From: Beta vulgaris subsp. vulgaris
Lineage: Eukaryota; Streptophyta; Magnoliopsida; Caryophyllales; Amaranthaceae
Assembly: GCF_026745355.1 (NCBI RefSeq)
Contig: NC_079208.1
Coordinates: forward strand, 49,832,845-49,896,844
DNA length: 64,000 nucleotides
Direction of reading: 5' to 3'
Position 1 is the stretch's first letter. The number at the start of each line of letters is the position of its first letter. The notes under the pieces were generated by a model. That model made no database searches. It saw only the letters and a program-made list of their open reading frames with translations, and was not told the origin of the DNA. The translations under genes and the position numbers were made by a program. Shown here in pieces: positions 47,190 through 59,628 of the stretch.

Positions 47190-48290
47190 ATAGGGCACAC
47201 AACGTAGGATTGACATGTCATCAAATTTTATTTTAATCTTTTACAAAAAAAATAGAGTTCTACATAGATTTAAATACGTATAACGAGTTCCAGATAAGCT
47301 AAAATTAGAGTTTAATTCTGCATGAACAACCTAAATTATTATATTATATAAATTGTGTATAATTTTTGCTACGTAATTTGGAGTATTATAATTTTTGTTC
47401 CATTGGATACTACTTGGAATATGCTCTGAAATAAGATCCATTTACAATATAGTTCTACAATTTATGAAATAGAGAGCGCCACAAAGGATTGTCATATCAT
47501 TAATTTTTATTCTAAATATTTTTAAAATTAAAGTTGTAAATAGATTCAAATACACATAATAAGTTCTATATAAGCTAAAATTAGAGTTTGATTTTTCACG
47601 AACAACCTAAATTATTATATTATGTAAATTGTGTATAACTTTTGCTACATAATTTGGAATATTATATTTTTTGTTCCATTGGATAGTGCTCGAAATATGC
47701 TCCGAAATAAGATCCATTTACAATATAGTTCTACAACATATGAAATAGAAAGCGCCACATATGATTATCATGTCATTAATTTTTATTTTGAATATTTTAA
47801 AAAATAAAGTCTTAAATATATTGAAATAAATAAAAAGAGGTGTAAATAACGAAAATTAGAGTTTCATTTTGAATAAATAACCTAAATATTATATAGATTG
47901 AAAAAATAGCGATATGATGAAAAATTTAGAGTTTCTTTTTGAAGAAATAGCGATATGATGAAAAAATTAGAGTATGATTTTACAAAAACAATATTATAGA
48001 GAGCTCCACCTAAGCATGACATGTCATTCTTTTTAATTTTTTTTTTTAAAAAATAGTGTTTAACATAGATATAAATACAAATAAGGTGTTTTTAATAAGT
48101 GAAGATTACACTCTGATTTTGAATAAACAACCTAAATTATTCAACTATGTAAATTGAATATAGCTTTTGCTACATAATTTGCAATATTATATTTTTTTTA
48201 CCATCGGGAGTGTTTGAAATATGCTTCGAAATAAGTTTCATATACAATATAATTTTACAACTTATGAAAATATATTTATTTAGATGAACA
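47190..48290. repeat. Tandem array of ~285-bp units, about four diverged copies
   Basis: Landmarks recur in order: GACATGTCATNAATTTT (about 47213, 47492, 47779 and 48018), AAGCTAAAATTAGAGTTT, GAACAACCTAAATTATT, TTGCTACATAATTTGGAATA, CCATTGGATA and AATATGCTCCGAAATAAG. Spacing is about 280-290 bp for the first copies; the third is shortened by about 50 bp. Divergence between units is moderate. Satellite-like, no coding. Confidence 0.8.
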
Positions 48291-49209
48291 ATAACGTATT
48301 ATTTATTATTTATTTTAAATACTTATAATATTAACTATAAAAATAGCGTATTATATGTAACAATAGCAATTATGCTTTTCAAAATCATACTTTTAAAAAC
48401 TGAGTTATATAAATATAAAAAAATACAAACATATAGTTTTGAACCTATAGCATACTATGATGACATTACATGAAGAATCAAATGAAAGTTTGTCAACGAC
48501 ATTGCAGAGGTATTATGTAATTAACTAATTATTTTATTCCTAGAATATTTGTTGTATAAATAATTATTTATGTTTTTTTTCATATACTTATATATCATAT
48601 CTTATTCTTTTCTCAATGAACTTAATTATACTAAAACTAATTGGAAAATCAAGGTTCAAAAACAATAATCTATGCAATGCACGGGCTTTATATGAATATT
48701 TTTAGATTTTATACTATGAAATTAAAATTAAAACATGTTTGTACCTTAAAAGCATTAATAAAGGGCCCAATATAATATTAATTGCACTGGGTTTCCTTAA
48801 CAATTGAACTGCCCCTAGTGTTTAGTAATTGTTCAGTTATGTATTCTTTAAAATGAATTATAATTCGTTCACTCCTTCAGTCATTAATGAAAACTGAGTA
48901 ATATAAATAGACCTCACATTGAAGTATGCCTCTCACTTTTAAGAACTAAGAGAGTCAGAGCTAACTTATTATATAAAAAAAACTCAAAAAAAATTGTGTG
49001 CGTGTATTGGTACACTAGTTTTTGTAAAGATTCTTATCAATAAAAAATCATACTAACATCTACATATAGATAAAATTGCATACAACATGTACATTTAAAT
49101 TAAAATCTATCATACATATGAAATTGAATCAAATGCAATCCCCTCCAGTTAAATTATGATTATTATACATGAGATATGGCACTTATGCATGCCCTCTATA
49201 ATCATATCG
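48291..49209. other. AT-rich gap without recognisable genes
   Basis: Contains CAATGCACGGGC near 48674, a phrase often seen at plant Helitron 3' regions, but no hairpin-CTRR end could be assigned. Confidence 0.4.
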
Positions 49210-50950
49210 CTACTTCTTTTTAGGGAAAAAGCAAAAGAGCTTATATTAAATCAAGTTGTGCCAAAGTAGAAATGCTTTGGGGAAAAGAGGCCAACCAAAC
49301 AATCTCAGTGTTACAAGCACAACATCAACGAGTTAACCAGTGGGCGACAACATTGCCCGCTCATCTAACATGAAATAAACAAAAACATCCAAACTCTCGC
49401 CTAGCAAAAAGATATCATTAAAAATTCTAAACAGAGGAGCCACACCCTCTTGTATTCGCTTCACTGCATTAATCACCATAATAACATCGCCTTCCAGCAC
49501 TAGTCTCCCAAACCCGAGCCTTTGCGCCACTTCAACAGCATATAGCGCAGCCATTGCTTCAGCAGTGGTAGCGTCCCACCTTGCGGCCACTCGTTTAACA
49601 CCCAACAATTTGATGTCGCCTTCATTGTCGCGAATCACCACCACTAATCCCACTTCACCATTAGGACTAATATGAGGATCAAAGTTTGCCTTGAACATAC
49701 CCACAGGGGGACGAGCCCACGAAGCCATTGACCCGCAGCTGCCACCTGATCCACGAAACACACTCCCCGCATACTCACAATAATCCTCTACCAGCTTCGA
49801 GAAACGCGCAGCCACCATAGGAGCATCGGAAGTTTCATGCTCAAAATCAGCTTATTTCGGCAATACCACCCCGTCCACATGAGTGAGCAAATAGTTCGAA
49901 GCTCATCCTTGGTAGTCTGCTTTGCGAGCCATTCAAATCTCTCAGAGAATGAAGATCTTGGGGAATCTATAATAAGAGGAGCAAAAGCACTAACCTGCCA
50001 TATGGCCTGTGTAAAAGAGCATTCGAATAAAGCATGATTATTGATAGACACGTTCGGATCACCGCAAATCGAACATATAGCATCCTCACATATATGACGT
50101 GAAAATAACCTCTCCTTCACCGCTAAGGTTCCCTTGCAAGTTCGCCACAAGAAGTGGCTTAATTTCGGAGGTCCATTAACCTGCCATACCCTGTGCCACA
50201 GCTCCGTTTTTCTCTCACCATGATGTAGCCGCCATGTGCGAACATGGCCCAAGCGACCTAACCAATAACATGATATGACCGGACCCAGAACAGTCCATTG
50301 CGAGATGGCCACCAGTAGCGATGATCATCGGGCAAAAAACGAGATAGAGGGATACCCAACACAAGTTCCTACTCTTCTTCAACAAAGGTCTGTTGTACCA
50401 AAGCAATATTCCACCATCCCCTTTCATCATCAATTAAATCACATACCTTCAAGGCTAGGTTATTATCCACGCTCGGAGTTGGAACATTGTAAGCTCCATC
50501 CCCAAGGATTCACGCATCCTCCCACACGCAAATACTTTTCCCTGATCCGACGCACCACTTGAGCCCCTCCAAAAGCAAAGATTTCGAACCCCACACACTC
50601 CGCCATGTAAAATTCGAATTATACCCTCTTCTAGCATCAAGAAATTTCAAAGACTTAAAATATCGTGCTTGCAACAATCTATAAAGAAGAGACGAGTCCC
50701 CCATACATAAACGCCATGCTTGCTTTGCAAGAAGAGCTTGGTTAAAGCAATGTAAGTCCCGGAAGCCAAGACCGCCCATAGACTTAGGGTAACACATAAC
50801 ATCCCAACTATGCCAATGCATCTTTCTTTCCGTACCAGTTGACGACCCCCACCAAAACTGAGGCAAAAAATTAAAGAATGGATCTCATCAATCAAGCCAC
50901 TAGGAAGGCTAAACACACTCATCATGTATGGCAAAGATCTATGACAATCT
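49210..50950 (-). mobile_element. 5'-truncated L1-type LINE (RT C-terminus, zf-RVT, RNase H)
   Basis: On the minus strand the reading begins at SLPYMMSVFSLPSG and continues, after a frame change, with FWWGSS, CYPKSMGGLGFRDLHCFNQA and LLAKQAWRL, typical of the end of plant LINE reverse transcriptase. A zf-RVT domain follows (WRVWQVNGPPKLSHFLWR-like, CSICG). Then comes an RNase H-like domain (GVKRVAARWDATTAEAMAAL, EGDVIMVINA). Stops and shifts split the frame. Its 3' end near 49215 reads GCTTTTTCCCTAAAAAG, as in many plant L1s. No target duplication was found. The missing 5' part is usual for LINE insertions. Confidence 0.85.
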
Positions 50951-53206
50951 CTCTGTCAACAAGAAGTAAACCAAGTTTTGTTGATGGATAATTAACCAGA
51001 TCTGCAAGAACTTCAATAGATTTCAAATTGTAAAACAGATGCAACGATAATTTGGTAATATATTAGATCTTAAACTCTCTTGAATCTTTAATTAGTAGAA
51101 GTGTATTATACTTAAGAACATCAAGAGAAATTTGGGTTGATCCTTAGGAGAGATTTAGTTAATCATCTAGACCTTAGTTGTTTTCTGTATAATAGCAATT
51201 AGGAGACTTAACTCAAGGCAATGAGGAAGGAATTTCATGTTTCTTTACTAAAATCAAGTTACTATAGGATCAACTTGTTGGTTTAGATCCTCTTCCTTCT
51301 TGTGTGTGTACTGGATGTAATTGTACACTCACAGAAAAATTGTTGAAATCACAACAAACTCAAAGGTTGATTCAATTCTTGATGAAAGTAAATGAAAAAT
51401 ATGCTCTTACTAAGAGCAACATTCTCATGATGCATTCTCTTCCTTCAATGCATTCTCTTCCTTCAATTTCTAAAGCTTACAATCTCTTATTGCAATAAGA
51501 GACTCATAAGGAATTGAGTAGTTTAAAAACTCAGTTCAAAGGTGATGATTTAGCTTTCTCAGCAAATAAGCAATATGATATGAGAGCTTATAAGCAAGCA
51601 GGTCATAACAGCAGCACTGGAGTACCACAAAGAAGTTATGGAAGGAATAACTTATACTGTGAGCATTGTAAAATGAAAAATCATACAATTGATAAGTGTT
51701 GAAGTCACATGGCTATCCTAAGAACAAAGGGAAAAGAATTGCTGGTGCTTTCACATAAGATCACAATGACAATGAGCAAGAAAGTGGTATTATGCATGCT
51801 ACATTCACTACAGAACAACACAAGCAGTTAACAGAGTAGTATAGAGAAATTTCAAAACTCAGACCAAGGCAATCAAGCTACCAGTTCACTTGGCTTAGCT
51901 GTAAGTTCTCAATTGGAAGGTAATTTTTGTCTCTTATCTAATTATCAAGGCCTTTGGATATAAGATAGTGGAGCAAGTGATCATTTGTGTTTAGACTTGT
52001 TTATGTTTGAATCTTATGTTTTTATGAGTAATTCATGTCATGTGATTACTATACCTGATGGAAGTAAGTTGCAAGTCAAACATAAAGGTATTGCCAAGCT
52101 AGGAAACATGATTGCTCTTAAAAATGTGCTTCATGTCCTAGGATTTTAGTTCGATTTGATATTAGTATCCAAATAGTGTCAAGATTCTGGTTGTTATGTC
52201 ACTTTTTTAACAATGAATGTCTTCTTCAAGACCTTTCCATGAACAAGCAAACTTTGCTTAATTGGTAAGCTGGATAAAGGTATCTATATCTTGGATAGTT
52301 CATTCCTTCATCCTACTGGTTCTACTTCTACAACTACATCAAATAATCCAACTTGTCTTTCAGCAATAATATAAGCATAGTTATGTCATCTCAAACTTGG
52401 CCATGTATCATTTGGCAGGCTCAATAATGTACAAGGTGTTGACATTCAAGGTTGTTTAGCAATATGTTTTTGCAACATTTGTCCATAAGCTAAGCAAACC
52501 AGGTTACTATTTCCTACTGTTAGTATTGTAAAAACTAATAAGCCATTTGAGTTGATACATATAGATGTTTGGGACCCTTACTTGACATGTGATTCATCTT
52601 GTAACAATTAATTTATCACCATTGTAGATGATTTTACCAGGATGACTTAGATCCAATTATCAAAAAGTAAGAGTGATTCTTTTTCAACTATGGTTCATTA
52701 TTAATAGCATGTTGCAACACAGTTTCAAAGTCATGTCAAGATTATAAGATCAGATAATGCACCTGACCTAACAGAAGGTAGAATGAAGCAGCTACTTCTT
52801 GAAAAGGGTATATTGCATCAAAAGAGCTGTAGCAAAATGGCATTGTAGAAAGGAAACACAAACATCTCCTTAAAACTGCCAGAGTCCTGTTTATTCAGTC
52901 TAAATTACGTAGCAAGTACTGGAGTGATTGTGTCCTTACAACTGCATATCTGTTTAACATAATTCCATTAAAAAAAACATTCGATTTCTCATCCCCTATG
53001 ATAAGCTTTCCAATAAGCCACCTGATTTATCACATTTAAGAGTTTTTTGTTCTTTGTGTTATATTTCTACATTTCCTGTAACAGAAACAAGTTTACTCAC
53101 AGGGCACATCCTTGTGTTTTAATAGGTTATCCTACAAACCATAAAGCCTATAAAGTACGATTTTTTCACCAAATACCCCGGAGTTTTCGGTTTATTCACG
53201 AGGTTC

Positions 53207-54915
53207 TGATAAGAGGTTTTTAGTGTGTCGTTCAGGCACTAAGAACCGCTTTCCAAACAATATTTATAATCCTAAAAAGCAACTACTAAGGAAATAGTAA
53301 GGGCAAGTCAAGGGTCGATCCACAGGGAAAATGGGATTGATTAGAGTCTATCTAGTCTAGACTACCTAATTGAAAGGTATTTGGGGGTTTGAAATATGTT
53401 TGGTAACAATTAAGACTATCTAACAGCTAGAACAAGCAAATATCACGAGTTTAAATATCAAAATAAAAGACACTAGAGTTAAGGTTACTAGTATGAATAA
53501 GAATGGATAATGATTGTTAATGCGATTATGGAGCGACGAAGACGATTATGCAAGGTTTAGTTCTCCTCTAAAATACTCGAGTCCTCTCTCGAATGGTCCT
53601 CAAGAGTAATCACTCAATCAATCAACTAAATCCTCTCTCGAATGGTCTTTAGTTAATTGATTAAGCGATTCAATAAGTTCGGAAAACCCCTAATGAAGGA
53701 TCCCCTTAATTTCAATCCAATATCTTGGTATAGAAATTAAGTTGATTCTTGGGGATGATAAAACAGTTCAAAATCCGATTTAAGAACGTTTGAAATCAAA
53801 ATACCAAAGTATAAATGTGATCAATATCTATCCTAAGGTCTCAAAACACCAAGATCAATGCATAAACTTCTCCTACATCACAATCACATCAACATCATAT
53901 TTAAAACCTAATTCATACTTTCACCCTAACCCTAGATTATGAAACTACTCACTAATCATGGAGTTAAAACAATTAACAATGAATCTATGACTAATCTAAG
54001 GCTAAACATGATTAAGAAATGATTAAACTAATGAAAGCGCAATATAAACTAAGAGAATGAAGATCTAAATAATATAAGAACATAAACAAACACCAAGAGA
54101 ATGAAATAAAACTAAAACTTTGAATTGAATTGAATGAAAAGTACCTTGAATGTAAATCGAATCACAAACTTGATCCTAATCTCAATTACCAATGAAAACT
54201 AAGTGTTTTCTCTCTAATACAAAACCCTAAAATATTGTGTGAAAACTAGAATAAAGCGTAAGTCTTCGAAATAAAACAAAAACTCGTTTAATGAAGCCAC
54301 GAGCTCCATTTTCCGGAAACGACTGGTGCGGCCGCACCAAATAGAGGTGCAGGCGCACCAAAAACAGGTGCGGGCGCACCTAACCCTTCTGCCTCAAACT
54401 GGACAGTTCAACTTAAAACGATCATAACTTCTTCATTTTATATCCAAATCAAGCTTATGACCAGTCGTTGGAAAGATATCGAAACGAGCTTTCACCTCCA
54501 ACTGGAATTACCTTCATCCGATTTATGGTTTGAAAGTTATGTCCATTTAAGTTCTCCGTTCAAGATTTCATTGTGCAATGTGCTCCTTTGTGCGAGCGGA
54601 CATGGGGAATGGTGCAAGCGCACCATTTATCAATGTGTGCTTTGTTTTCATTGCTACCTTTTCCAACTTTACAAATCGTAGCCATCTTAGTAGTTTCACC
54701 TATATCAAGAACATGGCAAAACAAGGTGAAAGCAAATGTACTAGAAATTCGGTCAAAAATGACTAAAAATCTAGCAAAATATCACTATGATGAAGTATAT
54801 GATCAAGTGAATGAAATAGAAGGGGAAAGGGAGAATAAAGAGGGAAGAAAGGGGAGAAAGAGGATCAAAATGAGCTAAAAGGAGTCCATAAAGTACGTTT
54901 GAAACACACTTATCA
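53207..54915 (-). repeat. Gypsy 3' LTR (left copy)
   Basis: 1709 bp. Contains three GGTGC(G/A)GGCGCACC-type palindromes (54324-54380) followed by a conserved block at 54415-54552 that is also found in the solo LTR at 16885. Confidence 0.88.
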
Positions 54916-56530
54916 AACTCCCCCAACTTAGCGTTTTGCTTGTCCTCAAGTAAACCAAGAGTGAGAATGAAGGAAGAAGAAGAAAAAGAGAATAAAAAGA
55001 AAAGGGAAACATGCAACAAACTAATATGCTCTAAATGCAAGGTTACAAACATGACATGCAAGCTAAATGAGTTCATAGCAAGATTTAGGAGACCAACCAA
55101 ACACAAGAGGGATGATGATTAGGAAGCACAAGAGTGACTCTACAGGCTCAATCCACCGATCAACCGAGTCTTTTTGAGAGAAGGCTTTCCAAGAGTGATT
55201 TCTCACTCTTTTCCACTTCCAAGACCCAAGTTTGACTCCTCCCTAGGGATGCTCAACCATAATTGCTCGCCTCTACCACATTTTGATGACCATTATCATG
55301 ACTTGCACAAAATCTCCCCGCACTACTAAATCGACCAAGTCCAATCTAGAAGTCAAAAGGGACTTTGTTAAGGTTGTAACGAGGATGGTTAAGGGTGTGG
55401 ATGATAGTTTAGGAATGTGGTGCAAAAAGGGTAAGTGGAGTACAAACTAGGGGTAAATACTCCCCCAAGCTAGTCCTAACACCAATCTCAATTCAAGAAC
55501 TCACACATAACCTTGATTTCCACTTTGACTCTTTCACCTTTTGAACTCTTTCACTTTTTGAATATTTTTCATTTTCTCATCAAATTGCGCTTTCTTTCTT
55601 TTCTTTCAATAGAAATTCAAATGAAACACTAAGAGCTTTCTTTCTTTCTTTTATTTCTTTTGAAATTTTTTGTTAGCTTTTGCAAATACTTGCATATTAA
55701 CTAACTTTCAACCAAGACTCAATATCAAAACAACTCAACTCAACACAAACTAGACATGCACTCCACTTTGGGGAAAGTTTGGCCATGACTTATTATGAGG
55801 GTTAAGCAAAATAGGATAGAAGAGCTCAAATGGGTTGAGAAGCGGATAATTATGCCGGTATATAAGCTTTTGGCTTTGTAGCTCCGATCCTATTTCTAGC
55901 AAAAAGAAACGCCCTAAATCATTCTTCTAAAGGCTCGTCTTATGCAATCTTGGGGAGCTAAAATGCAAGTCACAAGTTAGGCGATCAATGGTGAGGGTTG
56001 GGAATGAGTCTTACGAGGTTCTTGGCCCTCCTTCGGGATTCGTCGCACAAGGGGCAAGGCAATCCATTCATCCAACTCGCCTAATTTCAAAGAGACTCTA
56101 CCAAAAGTTATCGTTCTCAAGAGTCACTTAAAGTCACAACAGGGCTTCCAAAACCATCAAGTCTAATGTAGGGAAGGTCTTCCAATCAAGTTATGAAACT
56201 TTTAGCCACAAATCATGCATGCAACCAAGCTATCCTAAATGCAGGGAAAAAAATATTTTTTGTGTTTTTTTTATGCAAACCTAACATGCAAAAGTACTAA
56301 AAAGAACCTAAATGCAAAAGGGAGAAAAAAATGTTGAGATGGAGAGAACACATGCTAACTAACTCCCACAAGCTTAATACAAACTCCGTCCTCGGAGTGT
56401 ACAAGCAAAGAGAAAGTAAGGGATGAGGTAACGGAAGAAAAAACAAGCAAAAATCCTAACCAAGTAAGATAAGGAGAAGGGTCTCAACATACCTGGCAAA
56501 AAGAGCTCTTTTAGGATAATTAGCTAGACC

Positions 56531-57112
56531 TTATCCTAAATAATTTGACAAAGATCTCAATAGTTTGTCATAAGCATTAGCACACATTTCACAATGGATC
56601 AAATAGGTATGATATAGATAAAGAGCATGCACAAATTTCAATGCGTCTATATGCTTACCAAGTAATGAGTGCCGGAAATAATGAAATTTCCAAGAGAATC
56701 CTGGAAAGTATGAAGAACAAACATTAAGATTCAAATAAAAAGAAGAAAACAATGAGTTCTCCTTTTGATGATCCTTGCAAATTTTAAGCTCGGTCATATC
56801 CTCGATGACTTTCATTTGGGTCTTGTGAAGGTTTAAAGAGGTCAAAGGCTCTTCCAATGGTGAAACTTTGAGGCGAGGGAATAAGATGGGAAAGGAAGGA
56901 ACTAAGTCGATTTTCCTTGAAAAAGGAATATGAAGAGAACGAGTAGAAACAAAAGTCTCATCAACTACTTTTTCAACATCATTAGACTTTATAGTGTAAG
57001 CTTTCTCAACAAATGATTCCTCTACTCTGGGATTCTCATCCATATCCCACTCATCATCTTCATTAGTTATGGTCATACAAGAGTGATTTTGATTATTAAT
57101 AATTTGACCCAA
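56531..57112 (-). pseudogene. Gypsy element gag-polyprotein segment, unknown function
   Basis: An open frame of 193 codons on the minus strand. It includes an acidic start (NEDDEWDMDENPRVEESF) and EEPLTSLNLHKTQMKVIED. Such segments occur between gag and pol in Tat/Athila-like elements, but I assign no function. Confidence 0.55.
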
Positions 57113-57243
57113 TGTTTCAATTGATATTTTGCTAGATTCGACAATTTGTCCATCATAGAATCACATCTCTTTAACAATGCCATATTTTCTTCAAGTGAAT
57201 TAAGAATTTCAAATAAACATGGCGTTCACAGCTAGAACATCTT

Positions 57244-57519
57244 CTAAATTTGAGAAAGTGGTATTTCCATGTCCCACTCATAAGTATCTCTAGACAACCA
57301 CCCAAAGAAACTCCATGCTTCATCAAAGTGTTGGGATCGAAATTCACCATTAAACATAGACTCCACAATTTCTCTTGTATGCATATTCAAACCATCATAT
57401 ATCACCTCACACATCTCCCAAATCTCAAGTCTATACTTAGTTAGAAGAGTGTTCTCAAATCTCTGATAATAATTCCAAAATGGTTCATCCTCATATTGAG
57501 GAAAAAAAAAGTTCGTCAT
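57244..57519 (-). pseudogene. Gypsy gag core fragment
   Basis: 91 codons: EDEPFWNYYQRFENTLLTKY, YDGLNMHTREIVESMFNGEF, DEAWSFFGWLSRDTYEWD. This pattern (EPFWxYxxRF, YDGL, ESM..G.F, AW..L.WL...TYEWD) is the retrotransposon gag core of Tat/Ogre-like elements. The rest of gag is missing or in other frames. Confidence 0.8.
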
Positions 57520-57719
57520 TTTTTGGAATTCTCTTTAAAAAAAAGTTAAAAAAAAAATTATGTACAAAACCCTAGACTCATATAAACAGCACTTACCACA
57601 TAAAATAAAGACAAGAAAAAAAACCAAAAAGGAAAAGTTAAAAAAAAAAATCAATTAAGCAATTTCAAACTTAAGAAAACTTCAATCAATAGCATATTTC
57701 CCCGGCAACGGCGCCATTT

Positions 57720-59422
57720 TGATAAGAGGTTTTTAGTGTGTCGTTAAGGCACTAAGAACCGCTTTCCAAACAATATTTGTAGTCCTAACAAGCAATTACT
57801 AAGAGAATAGTAAGGGCAAGTCAAGGGTCGATCCACAGGGAAAAGGATTGGTTAAAGTCTATCAAGTCTAGAATCCTAATTGAAGAGTTTGGGGGTTTGA
57901 AAGAAGGTTTTGTAACAACTAAGACTAACTAATAACAAGAACAAGCAATAACACGAGTTTAAATATCAGATAAAAGACACTAGAGTTAAGGTTACTAGTA
58001 TGAATAAGAATGGATGATGATTGTTAATGCGATTTGAGCACGAAGACGATTATGCAAGGTTTAGTTCTCCTCTAAAATACTCGAGTCCTCTCTCGAATGG
58101 TCCTCAAGAGTAATCCTTAATCTACAACTAAATCCTCTCTCGAATGGTCTTTAGTTAATTGATTAAGAGATTCAATAAGTTTGGAAAACCCCTAATGAAG
58201 GATCCCCTTAATTTCCATCCAATATCTTGGTATGAAATTAAGTTGATTCTTGGGGATGATAAAAGAGTTCAAAATCCGATTTAAGAACATTTGAAATCAA
58301 AATACCAAAGTATAAATGTGATCAATATCTATCCTAAGGTCTCAAAACACCAAGATCAATGCATAAACTTCTCATACATCACAATCACATCAACAACATT
58401 TTTAAAACCCTAATTCATACTTTCACCCTAACCCTAGATATGAAACTACTCACTAATCATGGAGTTTAAGCAATTAAACATAAAATCTATGACTAATCTA
58501 AGGTTAAACATGATTAAGTAATGATTAAACTAATGAAAAGCAATTATAAACTAAGAGAATGAAGATCTTAAATATATAAGAACATAAACAAACACCAAGA
58601 GAATGAAATAAAAACTAAAACTTTGAATTGAATTGAATAAAAAGTACCTTGAATGTAAATCGAATCACAAACTTTGATCTCTAATCTCAATTACCAATGA
58701 AAACTCAAGTGTTTTCTCTCTAATACAAAACCCTAAAATATTGTGTGAAAACTAGAATGAAAGCGTAAGTCTTCGAAATAAAACAAAAACTCGTTTAATG
58801 AAGCCACGAGCTCCATTTTCCGGAAACGACTAGTGCGGGCGCACCAAGATGAGGTGCGGGCGCACCAAATAGAGGTGCGGGCGCACCTAACCCTTCTGCC
58901 TCAAACTGGACAGTTCAACTTAAAACGATCATAACTTCTTCATTTTATATCCAAATCAAGCTTATGACCAGTCGTTGGAAAGATATCGAAACGAGCTTTC
59001 ACCTCCAACTAGAATTACCTTCATCCGATTTATGGTTTGAAAGTTATGTCCATTTGAAGTTCTCCGTTCAAGATTTCATTGTGCAAATGTGCTCCTTTGT
59101 GCGAGCGGACATGGGGAATGGTGCAAGCGCACCATTTATCAATGTGTGCTTTGTTTTCATTGCTACCTTTTCCAACTTTACAAATCGTAGCCATCTTAGT
59201 AGTTTCACCTATATCAAGAACATGGCAAAACAAGGTGAAAGCAAATGTACTAGAAATTCGGTCAAAAATGACTAAAAATCTAGCAAAATATCACTATGAT
59301 CAAGTATGATCAAGTGAATGAAATAGAAGGGGAAAGGGAGAATAAAGAGGGAAGAAAGGGGAGAAAGAGGATCAAAATGAGCTAAAAAGAGTCCATAAAG
59401 TACGTTTGAAACACACTTATCA
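57720..59422 (-). repeat. Gypsy 5' LTR (right copy)
   Basis: 1703 bp. Carries three intact GTGCGGGCGCACC palindromes (58831-58890) and the conserved block 58922-59060. Followed on the minus strand by the tRNA-Asp primer-binding site after a 3-base AAA spacer. Confidence 0.88.
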
Positions 59423-59589
59423 GGTTCCCTCGTACTTTTCAAAATATATGAGGTACCCCTCAGTCTCACAATAATACACCCAAATTCCCATAATGACTAA
59501 CGATGTTAACCAGCATTAGTCATTAATCCTAATTGCTTTTTATCCTATTTAATCCCTAATCCTGATCTTAATATTAACTCCTACATCTA

Positions 59590-59628
59590 ACCCCTAAACC
59601 TTAACCCTAACCCTAACCCTAACCCATT
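59590..59628. repeat. Interstitial telomere-like run inside the MULE element
   Basis: CCCTAA-type units (AACCCTAACCCTAACCCTAACCC) on one arm and inverse TTAGGG-type units near 60105-60165 on the other. The unit is TTAGGG-like rather than the usual plant TTTAGGG. Confidence 0.7.

Larger units (their letters stand above)
53207..59422 (-). mobile_element. Tat/Athila-like Gypsy element without pol (non-autonomous)
   Basis: LTRs are 53207-54915 and 57720-59422, TGATAAGAGG...CACTTATCA. The target duplication is GGTTC (53202-53206 and 59423-59427). The primer-binding site on the minus strand, TGGCGCCGTTGCCGGGGA (57716-57699), matches the 3' end of tRNA-Asp, as in Tat/Athila/Ogre lineages. The polypurine tract TAAGTTGGGGGAGTT (54930-54916, minus) abuts the 3' LTR. 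The 2.8-kb interior has a gag-like region only; no protease, RT or integrase. LTRs differ at roughly a tenth of sites where I compared them, so it is older than the Copia at 23472. Confidence 0.9.

Noticed and set aside
54771..55106. 111-codon open frame (-) at the Gypsy LTR/internal boundary
   Set aside because: Spans the LTR edge and polypurine tract, so it cannot be a conserved protein.
59590..59628. True telomere or chromosome end
   Set aside because: The run is short, of the wrong unit for most plants, and lies inside a bounded MULE element with genes on both sides.
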